Assembly (NCBI GenBank): GCA_964464035.1
Contig: CAYXEN010000004.1
Span: 8,705-72,704 of the forward strand
From: CAYXEN01 sp964464035
GTDB lineage: Bacteria > Krumholzibacteriota > Krumholzibacteriia > WVZY01
Length of the DNA: 64,000 nucleotides
Reading direction: 5' to 3'
Shown piece by piece: positions 34,884 through 43,953 of the stretch (within the stretch, counting starts at the first letter, position 1; each line of letters begins with the position of its first letter). Position numbers and translations under genes: made by a program. The notes below the pieces were generated by a model. The model was given only the letters and a program-made list of their open reading frames with translations. It was not told the origin of the DNA and made no database searches.

Positions 34884-36137
34884 TCAATGTTTCGCTATTT
34901 TCACGGAAGCTCGGGGCCTTTGCAGCCCTTCACCCTTCTTTTCGAGACCAACGCCGAGGAAAGCCTCCCCGGACGAGGTCCTGGTATGAACGGGTGAAAA
35001 CCTGGCGCTCTCGGCTTTCTCCCAGATGGATTGTCTCTGCCCCAGGAAAAACCTTATTACGCCCGTCATCGCAGCGAAGTTGACCATGGTGAAGTAGAAC
35101 GGTATATAGAACACCTTCCTGGTGCGCTTGGCCTTTCTTAGCCGCCATCCGTTGAAGGCGAGGACGTAGAAGAGCGCCTGCAGAACGAAGACGACCGAAT
35201 AGAAGCGGCTGCTTCCATACATCACGGCGTTGGATGCAAAAGCGGTCACCAGGAACAGGCCGATCATCCACCGCAGGAGCTTGTGGGAGAAGAACTGCCA
35301 CAACCTCAAGCCCCGGAACCGTCCCGCCAGCATGGAGAATCCCGTAATCCCCCTCAGGACTATCCTGACCTTGCGCTGGAACTCCTCGTGCCAAAAAATC
35401 GTGGCCCTCTCCAACGCCTGGGCCTTGGGTTCATAGATGACGGCGTAACCTCTTGACCCGATCTCGATGGGCAGCTGGAAATCGTTCGCCACCTCGGGGT
35501 AGATGTCACAGAAGAGCCTGCGCCTGATTGCGAAGATGGATCCGTTCGCCACCAGCACGCTGCCCAGGGAACTCTCCAGCATGCTTATCCTGGATTCGTA
35601 ACGCCAGTAGACTCCCTCGCCCCGACCGACGCTCGACATGTGCCGGTCGGCGTACCTCAGCTTTCCTACCACGCATCCTATGCGTTCGTCGGCGAAATGC
35701 CTTACCAAGTGCCCGAGTGCGTCCCGGGCGAAGAGGGAGTTGGCGTCCGTGAAGACTACTACGTCCTCCCTGATCTCCTTCATCACGTCGTTTATCACGG
35801 CGCTCTTGCCTTGTCTGACGGATGAATTGTAGAGCTCGACGCCGAGGTCTTCATAATCGGCCACTATTCCGGCGGTCCTGTCGGTGGAACCGTCGGAAGC
35901 CACGAGTATGCGCAAACGTTCCTTGGGGTAATCGAGGTCGAGGCTGTTCTCTATCTTTCGGCGTATTACTTTCTCTTCGTTGAATGCGGAAATGAATAGG
36001 CAGACGGACGGACTGTATTCGTCATCCGATGCGAAGTGTTTCCTCTTGATCTTGCTTACGATGAAAAGGAGGGCCGGGTACCCGAAATAGGCATAAAAGA
36101 TCACACCCACGCTGAACCAGAAAAGTATCTGCCACAT
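34884..36137 (-). CDS. Membrane glycosyltransferase family 2 (processive-synthase-like)
   Basis: A 417-residue GT2 enzyme with one helix before and three to four after the catalytic domain, as in cellulose/hyaluronan-synthase-like transferases. The GT-A core has VCLFISAFNEEKVI, LVASDGSTDRTAGI, VFTDANSLFARDALGHL (metal-binding D-A-N) and the later DFQLPIEIGSRGY. The Q/RxxRW motif is replaced by EEFQRKVRIVLRG. It starts at an ATG with GAGGAGAGAGG upstream and is first in the run wzz-ligase-GT4. Confidence 0.88.
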   Translation of the reverse strand: MWQILFWFSVGVIFYAYFGYPALLFIVSKIKRKHFASDDEYSPSVCLFISAFNEEKVIRRKIENSLDLDYPKERLRILVASDGSTDRTAGIVADYEDLGVELYNSSVRQGKSAVINDVMKEIREDVVVFTDANSLFARDALGHLVRHFADERIGCVVGKLRYADRHMSSVGRGEGVYWRYESRISMLESSLGSVLVANGSIFAIRRRLFCDIYPEVANDFQLPIEIGSRGYAVIYEPKAQALERATIFWHEEFQRKVRIVLRGITGFSMLAGRFRGLRLWQFFSHKLLRWMIGLFLVTAFASNAVMYGSSRFYSVVFVLQALFYVLAFNGWRLRKAKRTRKVFYIPFYFTMVNFAAMTGVIRFFLGQRQSIWEKAESARFSPVHTRTSSGEAFLGVGLEKKGEGLQRPRASVKIAKH

Positions 36138-36339
36138 ATCGCCTCTCTCCTCGATGCTGATTTGACAGACAAAGTATCACGCTGTTGATTTCCAGACAAG
36201 AAAAACCTACAAGCAAATCAGATCAAAGACGATATCAGTGGCAGCTTGAGTTGGACCTCCGGTGGAAATATATCTATCGGCCAGTCTAACGGCAACGGAT
36301 TCATCGATCAACAAGAAAAATCACACGCGGGAAGCTCGT

Positions 36340-38148
36340 TCACCAGATGTTCTTCACCAAGGCCCGCGCGAGGCCATCGCCTTTGAAGCCGACCCAGAGA
36401 TAGCCGTCCTCGTCGAGCATCAGGCTGCTCACGTCCGCACCACCGATACCGGCGTCCCGATCCCAAATGACCAGGTTTTCACCGTCGAAAAGTATCAGGG
36501 CATATTTCGTACCCACGTACAGGCGACCGCTCCCATCCACGGAGAGGGAGCCGAATTCCCCCACCTGGTGCGGCAGGCGAAGGTCGATTCGGTCCCAGTC
36601 GCCGGAGGACCTGTATCTCCACAAGTGCTTGCCGGTCAATAAAATGGGGGTTCCGCCGGAATCGAAGGCGATGTCCCTGGGGGCTTCGCCGCCGAATAGT
36701 GAATCGGGAAACAATCTCCACTCGTCACCTCCAAGCATCGAGACCCCGTCATCGGTGAGCGCCCAGAGTCCACCCAGGGAGTCGTATGACAGTTTTCTTG
36801 CCCCCCGTCCCCCGAGTTCCCGGGGATCGGAGTGGAGGAGCCATCGCGCACCATCGTATGTATATATCTCGCCATGATAAGTGGCGACCCAGAGCCTGCC
36901 TTCGCCATCGAAGACCATGGATGCGACGTAGTTGCTCAAACCGCGGAAAGGAGGAACGACCGCGATGAAGCCGCCTTCGGACCTGCGGTAGATTCCCCAC
37001 CTCGTGCTCACCCAGAGCTCGCCGGAAGGGGAAAAGGCGACGGCGAGAACGTCCTCGGGAGTATATTCACGCTCGAACGCGCCGTCCCATCGGAGGAGGA
37101 CACCGCCGGCCAGGACGTGAATGCCGCCTTGCGGGTCCCGGATGATCCGGTCGACGTGATTGGAGGGGAGGCCGGACGGTATCGCGAAACTTTTCAACGT
37201 GAGGCCGTCGGTCCAGACGATCTTCCCATCCGCTGAGCCGAAGAACACGTTGCCCAGACTGTCCGCGTACGCGGAGCGCCACTTCTCTCCGGTCACCAGC
37301 GGATCGCCGTCGCCGACCGCGGTCCAGGTTCCGTAATTGAACCTGGCGATCCCGCCGAAACGGCCCGCCGCCCAGAGCACCCCGTCCCGATCGACGGCTA
37401 TGGCGGACGGACCGCCGGACAAGTCGTCGCTGTCCGGCAGCCTGCGGCCCCTGCGCCCGTCGAACCTGTAGACGCCCTTACGGTTCACGAGAAGATAGAA
37501 TCTTCCGCGGCCGCACGGAACGATGCTCCTCACCTCCCCGCGGGGAAGCCCGGCCCCCGCGACGTAGCTCACCCAGGTACTGTCGAGCAGTGCGCACAAA
37601 CCGATGGAAGTGCCGAAATAGAGTGAATCTCCGGTGGCGTACAGGCTGTAGATCTTGTCGTCTATCAGCGTATCGGACCTGGAATACACCGTCAGCAAAT
37701 CGCGTTCGACGATTGCGACTCCCTTTCCCAGGGTGCCGATCACCACTTCCCCTCCCGGCCCCGCGACCAACGCCCTCACGCTCGTGAAACAGCGGCACCG
37801 CCGCCCTGTGTACCTGGTGACGGACCCCGGTGCGAAGATGCCCACTCCGCCGTCGGTGCCGGCCATCACTGCGTCTCCCTTTCCGGCCAGCGCCCAAACC
37901 GAATTGGAAGGGAGATCGTTCCCGGCCAGGATCCTGGACGTGAATTCCTCGAGCAGCAGATCGTAGAGATATATCCCCCCGTCCGTCCCTATCCACAAGG
38001 TATCCGCATGGCGGAACAGGCAGCGAACGTCGCTGGCTCCTATGAAACGTTCCCACTGCCCCCCGGCGAAGCCGGTGACGCTCATGCAGGACAGAAAAGC
38101 CGATAATACGAGAACTCGATGCACGGTCGATATCTTGCTTGCTCTCAT
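36340..38148 (-). CDS. Secreted beta-propeller protein (two-component-regulator-propeller type)
   Basis: A 602-residue secreted protein with a signal peptide (VLVLSAFLSCMSVTGFAGG). The rest is built of at least twelve repeats of about 40 residues with the pattern 'lwvgt.gGi...d...w....' (DTLWIGTDGGIYLYD, GEVVIGTLGKGVAI, GELWVSTRWGIY, GRLWVATYHGEIYTYD, GYLWVGFKGDGLARA). This is the sensor propeller of hybrid two-component systems and heparin-sensing HTCS proteins, but no histidine kinase follows. It may bind a surface glycan. The start at 38148 is chosen for the signal peptide. Confidence 0.8.
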   Translation of the reverse strand: MRASKISTVHRVLVLSAFLSCMSVTGFAGGQWERFIGASDVRCLFRHADTLWIGTDGGIYLYDLLLEEFTSRILAGNDLPSNSVWALAGKGDAVMAGTDGGVGIFAPGSVTRYTGRRCRCFTSVRALVAGPGGEVVIGTLGKGVAIVERDLLTVYSRSDTLIDDKIYSLYATGDSLYFGTSIGLCALLDSTWVSYVAGAGLPRGEVRSIVPCGRGRFYLLVNRKGVYRFDGRRGRRLPDSDDLSGGPSAIAVDRDGVLWAAGRFGGIARFNYGTWTAVGDGDPLVTGEKWRSAYADSLGNVFFGSADGKIVWTDGLTLKSFAIPSGLPSNHVDRIIRDPQGGIHVLAGGVLLRWDGAFEREYTPEDVLAVAFSPSGELWVSTRWGIYRRSEGGFIAVVPPFRGLSNYVASMVFDGEGRLWVATYHGEIYTYDGARWLLHSDPRELGGRGARKLSYDSLGGLWALTDDGVSMLGGDEWRLFPDSLFGGEAPRDIAFDSGGTPILLTGKHLWRYRSSGDWDRIDLRLPHQVGEFGSLSVDGSGRLYVGTKYALILFDGENLVIWDRDAGIGGADVSSLMLDEDGYLWVGFKGDGLARALVKNIW

Positions 38149-38296
38149 CCCCGGAACCCTCCGCGACGGAACTTGCCGAAGATCTGCGAGTACGCGTGAA
38201 ATCATTCAAGCGACAAACGAATCTACACGGAAGTCTCGGCGCGGGGCAAGCGCGAATGTTCGTTCGACAACGCAGGGGGAACGGCGGGGGCAAAAC

Positions 38297-40000
38297 TCAG
38301 TATCCCATGCCGGGATATTGAACCGAACCGGAGAGGGAAACGCGGGACAACCTTAACGCCGACCAGCCTGGAATCCTTTCGTTTCCCGCCTTCATGATCG
38401 GAAGGAATGCGGCCTCGAGCTCCGGCTTGCCGGCCTTCTCGCCGAGAAACAGGCTCAACACGTCGCGCCGGTCGAGAACGATGTCCACCTTCTCCTTGAT
38501 GAGATACCCGGCCAGATCGCCGGACTTGAGAGCGGCCAAGGCCTCCGGGTTGACTTTCCCGTCGAGGTTCACGACCCGGCGCCCGGAGAAATACCCAATG
38601 GCGCCGCATTGGAACGCGGCCACCTTCTCGAATTCCTCCGTGTTGTTCCTGACCCAATCCGCCACGCCGTAGAAGCAGTAGACAGGCTTGGACTTGAAAG
38701 CCTGCTTGTAACTCATCCCGAAGAAGGCGATGAGATAGAGGGCTGCAAGGCCCGCCGAAGAAGCTTTCAGCCATGAGAGGCGAGAGCGCCCGAGACGCGC
38801 GACGGCGCCTTCGGCGAAGATGGCCAAGTACAACGCCAGGACGAAATAGACAGGATAATAATAACGGATGAAGAAAAAGAATCCGAAGACGTAGAACGAA
38901 TAGGCGGCGACGAGAAGAACCGAGAAAACCAGCAGGAAGTTGAGTTCGCTCCTCCCATCCTCTTCGGGGAACTTCTTCGACCGGACGAACGCGAGCAACA
39001 CGGCCCCGAGCACCAGCAGGAGCACGAGATTGCCCAGCAACCGGGCCACGCCGTCGGCGTTCCAAGCCACGGCCGTCTTGTCGAGGAGCCGGTAGAAAGC
39101 CTGCAGGGGTGGAGTCAGTTTCAGGACATCCAGCGAGTGAAGAAACTGGTACTCGTAGAACGAGAATCCTGGTGAAGAGATTCCGCCGGACTTTATGTTG
39201 AAGAACGGGGCGTATGCAACTGAAATGAACCTGGTCGCGGCTCCGCTGTCCATCTCGATCTTGCCGAATTCAGCGTATTCATAGGCGAGCCACGGCGTGA
39301 GAACCACGACGGCGGCGAGAATCATGAGGAACACCCGGCGCAAGGCCCCCGCCGCAGCGCGCCTCCTGCGCAAAAGACAGAGATAGTCAAGGAGAAGCGC
39401 GGCCAGGAACAGTATCTCGTCGACCCTCGCCAGTATCGTCAAGCCCAGCAGCATCCCCATCACGACGAATTGCGAACCCCGGGGCTTCGCCTGCGACCGG
39501 ATCCTCGTGAGGTAGTAGTACGCGGACAGGGAGAACAGGAAAGTAACCAGGGAAGTCTCCAATCCGTTCGCGCTCTGCTTGATCACGACGGGGGAAAAGG
39601 TCCAGAGCAAAGCCGCGACGCCGGCGGCGATGCGGCTCACGTATCTCTTGGCGATGAAATAGAAGAGCACCGTCGCAAGAGCCGCGAACAAGGCGGACAG
39701 GGAAAGCGCCGCCTGGATGGGAAGAACGAGATTCGATCCGCTCAGGGCATAGATAGGAACCAGCAGGAAAACATAGAGAGGTTGAAACCCGTTGGTGAGA
39801 TGAATCCCGTCGAAGGTCGGACCGACCCCCGCCGCGATGTTCCTCGCAATCTTGAACGCATAGAAGCTGTCGTCACACAGATATCCATTGCAAGCGAGCG
39901 TACCGAAATCCTGCCATACGACGAGGAGATGGAAAATGAGGGAGACGATGAATAAGCTTGAGGGCACGGCGTAGGGGCGGCCCCAGCCTCGTTTGTCCAT
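38297..40000 (-). CDS. Membrane glycosyltransferase of the GT-C (ArnT/GT39-like) type
   Basis: A 567-residue protein with about ten membrane helices. The first outside loop holds GYLCDDSFYAFKIARNIAAG (the acidic pair typical of the GT-C catalytic loop), and the segment GIHLTNGFQPLYVFLL is common to such enzymes. The soluble C-terminal 100 residues (AFQCGAIGYFSGRRVVNLDGKVN) form the periplasmic domain typical of this group. It uses polyprenyl-phosphate sugars to modify lipid A, glycans or proteins. Order with neighbours suggests a glycan role. The catalytic specificity is not visible. Confidence 0.82.
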   Translation of the reverse strand: MDKRGWGRPYAVPSSLFIVSLIFHLLVVWQDFGTLACNGYLCDDSFYAFKIARNIAAGVGPTFDGIHLTNGFQPLYVFLLVPIYALSGSNLVLPIQAALSLSALFAALATVLFYFIAKRYVSRIAAGVAALLWTFSPVVIKQSANGLETSLVTFLFSLSAYYYLTRIRSQAKPRGSQFVVMGMLLGLTILARVDEILFLAALLLDYLCLLRRRRAAAGALRRVFLMILAAVVVLTPWLAYEYAEFGKIEMDSGAATRFISVAYAPFFNIKSGGISSPGFSFYEYQFLHSLDVLKLTPPLQAFYRLLDKTAVAWNADGVARLLGNLVLLLVLGAVLLAFVRSKKFPEEDGRSELNFLLVFSVLLVAAYSFYVFGFFFFIRYYYPVYFVLALYLAIFAEGAVARLGRSRLSWLKASSAGLAALYLIAFFGMSYKQAFKSKPVYCFYGVADWVRNNTEEFEKVAAFQCGAIGYFSGRRVVNLDGKVNPEALAALKSGDLAGYLIKEKVDIVLDRRDVLSLFLGEKAGKPELEAAFLPIMKAGNERIPGWSALRLSRVSLSGSVQYPGMGY

Positions 40001-40133
40001 GGATGTTTGACCTTAGCAGTTGGTTGTACGGATTTCCTTTCTCTTGTCTTGAACGCCCTGGGATGAGATTTCGCTTATGGTAGCGCAATATCACGTCTTT
40101 GTCAAGAACTTGCATGGTCGGCACGGGGGACAT

Positions 40134-42135
40134 TCAACGATAATGAATCACCACTCTTTCGGCCCCGTGGGGCTTCATTCCGATGAAAGGGACGGGATCT
40201 TCTCCGGCGGGCACGGGAAAGATCTCGGCTGGAGATTCGGCCAAGAGGCGGTCGGACCAATGGTATTTGAGCACCACCTGCTCGGGGGCACCCTCCATTT
40301 CGGACCTCGAGGCGGTCGATTCTCGCCCTTACCTTCACAAATCCATGATCCGACCATCCGGAAGGTGTTGATACACGCCATAGCTTGTACCTGGGGGATG
40401 CCCAGGTTATTTCGAGCCCCGGCGTTCTCGAGAGCAGTTCTTCCGTCTTCGCGGTCGCCGAGACGATCCAGTGAACGTCGTACCTCCGGATCTCATCCGC
40501 CAAGCCGCTCCCGTCGGCGCCGAGAGGTTTTCCGAAGGCCCTGTCGCTCTGGAAAGCCGCGTAGTGATGCGCGAGGAAAGTGTGAGGATACGGACCTCCT
40601 ATCTGCTCGACGCCGGTGAGAAGCGGCAGCATCCCCGGAAGATGCCCGTTGCCGTAGAGAGCGGCGGGGCCGTCCTCGATCATCAACCTTCCGCCGGCAT
40701 CCACTCTCTTAGCGAGGACTTCCACCAGTTCCCTCGCGTACACAGGCATGACGGTCGTGATCTGATGCTTGTGCCTGATCTTGCTCGAGGCGAAGGAAAA
40801 CCAGAGGGGGGACAGGAGCGCCGTCCAGAAGACTACGACCGCGGCGACGCGCATCGCGCTTCCCCGCCTGGCGAGCGACCCAAGCAGCGCAGCCGCGGGC
40901 ACCCCCGCCGGCGGGGCGAGGAAGAAGAACATGCTCAATAGGAACCGTCCCGGTTCCATCTGGTCGAGGCCCGGCACTCTCAATCCGTAGGCCGCAGCAA
41001 GAAACAGGGCGAGACCTCCGGTCGCACACGGCAGAGCCGCTTCGTGCCTGCCCGAGCGCACCAGCATCACCATGCCGGCGATGGACGCAACGATGAGGGC
41101 GACGGCGGGAAGGCACTCGGGCCTCAGGACGATCCTGAGCGCATCCACGACTCCTCCCAGCTGGAAATAGGTTTGCGAAGGCGTCTTGAATCCCATGAAC
41201 CTGAACATGGGAACCAGCCATATCGAGTTCACGACGATCACGAGGCCGCACCAGGCGAGGAACCTGGCGATGAGCTTGCCATCGATGCGGCCTCTCGCCG
41301 CTGCGGCGGTCGCCACGAAAGGAACCGGCAGGATGACCGCGGCGGTCGGATGAATCAGGAACGCGACCGGACCGACGATGAAAAACGGAAGGCTTCCCCT
41401 TCGTTCGATGAACCGCTTGAACAGGCCCACCAGGTAGAGACAGAGGTGGCTAGTGAAGATGAAGGCGAACATGCCGGCGAAGCGGAAATCACTCGCGTAA
41501 GGTCGCCCGTTGTGCCAGAAAACGAGGGCGAACACGGTAGCGAGAATACTCTCCTCCACGGCGAGGCCGAGCATGCGCGAGGCTCCATACACGGTGAAAG
41601 GGATCGACAGATACGCCAATATGATGAACAACTTCAAGGCCCTGGCGGCGTTCACGAACGGCAAGAGCGCGGCGAAGAGCTCCGCACCCTTCGTGTCCAA
41701 GTCGAACAGGGACCCCGCCGGATAGCCCGCCATGAAATAGGGATCGTAGAAGTCGAGGCGCAGGTGCTTCCAGAATACCCTTCTCGTCGTCTCCACCTGG
41801 TAATAATGGATGGGGTGATCGAGCGTGTACACCGGGCGTCCGTTGACGATGCCGTCGGGGGGAAAGAAGAGAAACGTGGACAGGAGGTGAATCAACGCCA
41901 GCAGGAGCAGGATCCTTTTCGCGTTCCTCCGGATGGATCCGGCGGGAATATAAAGAGCGAAGGCCGCAAGCAGCAGGGCGGAGGCGATCCCGAGGCCGCC
42001 CGCTATCCCCCCCACTCCGAACCTCGCGGCGGAACCCTCCAGCGAAACCAGCGCGACGAAGGTTCCCGCGATAAGACACAAACTCGCCACTTGAATAATG
42101 GACGGGTCGATTATATTCTTTGTTTTTACATCCAT
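40134..42135 (-). CDS. Large membrane protein (YfhO/GT-C-like), frameshifted near its end
   Basis: About 12 membrane helices followed by a soluble C-terminal domain (MLPLLTGVEQIGGPYPHTF, YDVHWIVSATAKTEELL, YKLWRV), the layout of YfhO-like and other GT-C membrane proteins. Read straight, the frame continues to 40102 with an Arg/Pro-rich end that looks wrong. Removing one G at about 40294-40297 gives EQVVLKYHWSDRLLAES...RVVIHYR and a stop at 40134, which is clearly protein-like. So there is a single-base insertion, either real or an assembly error. The ATG at 42135 lies 19 nt from the divergent EamA start; ATG 42168 is the alternative. Confidence 0.72.
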
Positions 42136-42154
42136 TTTCGAAGCGAACGAACCC

Positions 42155-43051
42155 ATGAACAAAGCCACGAAAATACTCGTCTACTCGGCTCTCTGCCTCA
42201 TCTGGAGTTCGACCTGGATAATGATAAAGATCGGGCTGGCCGGAGCGCCCCCCATCCTGAGCGCAGGGTTGCGTTTCATGATAGCATCTATCTTCCTGCT
42301 TGCAATCATCCTCTTCAAGCGTATCACCCTTCCGCGCACGAGAAAATTCATCGTTCTTTCCATATTCCTCGGCTTCTTCCAGATGGGGATACCCTATGCG
42401 CTCGTCTATTGGGGCGAGCAGTACATCACTTCAGGCCTCACGTCCATTCTCTTCAGCACGATGCCGCTCGCCGTCGCCCTGCTCGCGCGCCTGATGCTCG
42501 GTGATCCCCTAGGCTTCAACAAGGTGGCCGGGATCCTCGTGGGACTGGCTGGAGTGCTCGTGATCTTCTCGGACAATCTGCACATGGGAGGTTCGACGGC
42601 GCTCGTGGGGATGGCCGCGGTCGTCCTGAGCGCGGTGCTCGCGAGCCTGTCCACCGTAGTTGTAAAGAAGTATTCCTTTCAATACAATCCCATAGCATCC
42701 ATCTTCCCCCCCATAACGATCGGCGGCATGTTGCTCACCCTGACCGGCCTCGCCGCGGAACGGAGCCACCCGATGAACATAGACGGGATGACTGTGTTCA
42801 GCATCGTTTACCTCGGCCTGATCGGGACCGTCTGCGCTTTCGGGCTCTATTATTGGATAATCAAGCACATCGACGTGACGCTGCTCTCGTACCAGACTTT
42901 CATCATCCCGATTCTGGCTTCGCTGATCGGCTGGATTTTCCTCAGGGAAATCATTACACTTCGCATGTTGATCGGAAGCTCGCTCATCTTCGGAGGGATA
43001 GCACTCGAGATGAGAAAGAAGAACGGCGAAAGGGCTCCGCGCGATGCCTGA
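42155..43051 (+). CDS. EamA/DMT family transporter
   Basis: A 298-residue drug/metabolite-type exporter with ten predicted helices in two EamA repeats. It shows LCLIWSSTWIMIKIGLAGAPP, the hallmark first helix, then LGFFQMGIPYALVYWGEQYI and, in the second half, LGLIGTVCAFGLYYWIIKHI and ILASLIGWIFLREIITL. Substrate is unknown; amino acid or metabolite export is common. I chose the ATG at 42155 because the hydrophobic start follows directly. It overlaps the sirtuin gene by 8 nt (ATGCCTGA), so the pair is an operon. Confidence 0.88.
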   Translation: MNKATKILVYSALCLIWSSTWIMIKIGLAGAPPILSAGLRFMIASIFLLAIILFKRITLPRTRKFIVLSIFLGFFQMGIPYALVYWGEQYITSGLTSILFSTMPLAVALLARLMLGDPLGFNKVAGILVGLAGVLVIFSDNLHMGGSTALVGMAAVVLSAVLASLSTVVVKKYSFQYNPIASIFPPITIGGMLLTLTGLAAERSHPMNIDGMTVFSIVYLGLIGTVCAFGLYYWIIKHIDVTLLSYQTFIIPILASLIGWIFLREIITLRMLIGSSLIFGGIALEMRKKNGERAPRDA

Positions 43052-43814
43052 CAAGGACGAGATAATTGCCTCCGCGGCGCGACTCATAGCCGGGTGCGGG
43101 CACCTCGTGGTTTCCACGGGTGCGGGCATGTCCAGGGAGAGCGGAATCCCCACGTTCCGCGACGCGCCCGACAGCTTGTGGGCCGATTTCGATCCGGAGA
43201 AACTCGCCACGAGGGAGGGGTTCCTCGCCGACCCGGAGCTGGTCTGGAAGTGGTACGAGGAGAGGCGCAAGATGATCGGATCCGCCGGGCCCCACGCCGG
43301 TCACTACGCAGTCGCCAGGCTCGAGGAACTGGTCGATTCATTCGATCTCGTGACTCAGAACATAGACGATCTCCACAGGAAAGCCGGTTCGAGGAACATC
43401 ATCGAACTCCACGGAAACATCTTCCGTTACAAGTGCCTCGACGAGGAACACCCGATAAGCGAACCGCCCTCGGACGGTTGCATACCTCCCCTCTGCCACT
43501 GCGGCTCCATGATCAGGCCCGACGTCGTGTGGTTCGGAGAGCCGCTCCCGGAGAAGAGCATCCTCCGGGCCTACCGGGCGGTGGAGAGCTGCGACGTCAT
43601 GCTGGTCGTCGGCACCTCCGGGATGGTATATCCCGCCGCTTCCCTCCCCTCGCTGGCGAAGAGCGCCGGAGCTTCGGTGATAGAGATCAACCCGCAACCG
43701 AGCGAGATCACCCCCGCCGCGGATCTCTTCATCCGGGCGAGGGCCGGAGAGGCGCTGCCCGAACTGGTCGAGAAGATCGAGGAGATCAAGGCCGAGAGCG
43801 GCGAGGATCGCTGA
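43044..43814 (+). CDS. cobB: NAD-dependent protein deacylase, Sir2 family (class III-like)
   Basis: A 256-residue sirtuin that removes acyl groups from lysines and uses NAD. It has the NAD motif STGAGMSRESGIPTFR, TQNIDDLH, catalytic His123 in ELHGN, and VVWFGE. Tyr71 and Arg74 (WYEERRKMI) match the Y-x-x-R pair that lets class III enzymes such as SIRT5 and E. coli CobB bind succinyl and malonyl lysine. The zinc cysteines are at 131, 146, 151 and 153, with the uneven spacing also seen in CobB. It is coupled to an EamA transporter gene. Confidence 0.92.
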   Translation: MPDKDEIIASAARLIAGCGHLVVSTGAGMSRESGIPTFRDAPDSLWADFDPEKLATREGFLADPELVWKWYEERRKMIGSAGPHAGHYAVARLEELVDSFDLVTQNIDDLHRKAGSRNIIELHGNIFRYKCLDEEHPISEPPSDGCIPPLCHCGSMIRPDVVWFGEPLPEKSILRAYRAVESCDVMLVVGTSGMVYPAASLPSLAKSAGASVIEINPQPSEITPAADLFIRARAGEALPELVEKIEEIKAESGEDR

Positions 43815-43837
43815 ACGGTTGAACCCGTCGGGCCACG

Positions 43838-43879
43838 GCTTGCGCGAGCGGGAGGTTTTTTCTTTTGGAGCTCTCCCGC
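43838..43879 (+). terminator. Possible terminator after the sirtuin gene
   Basis: A small hairpin (GCTT/GAGC at 43838-43849) is followed at 43856-43866 by a T-rich tract (TTTTTTCTTTT). A wider stem GCGGGAG/CTCCCGC (43848-43854 and 43873-43879) encloses the T tract. Which one forms is not clear. Confidence 0.4.
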
Positions 43880-43953
43880 CTCTTTGCTATCATGCTCGGG
43901 TTCCAGCGCGCATTGCGTGCGCCGATCCGGCGCTTGTAACCTGCGGATACGAG

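Noticed and set aside
41044..42504. A 486-codon plus-strand frame opposite the membrane-protein gene
   Set aside because: Low-complexity, highly charged translation; the opposite strand encodes clear membrane helices.
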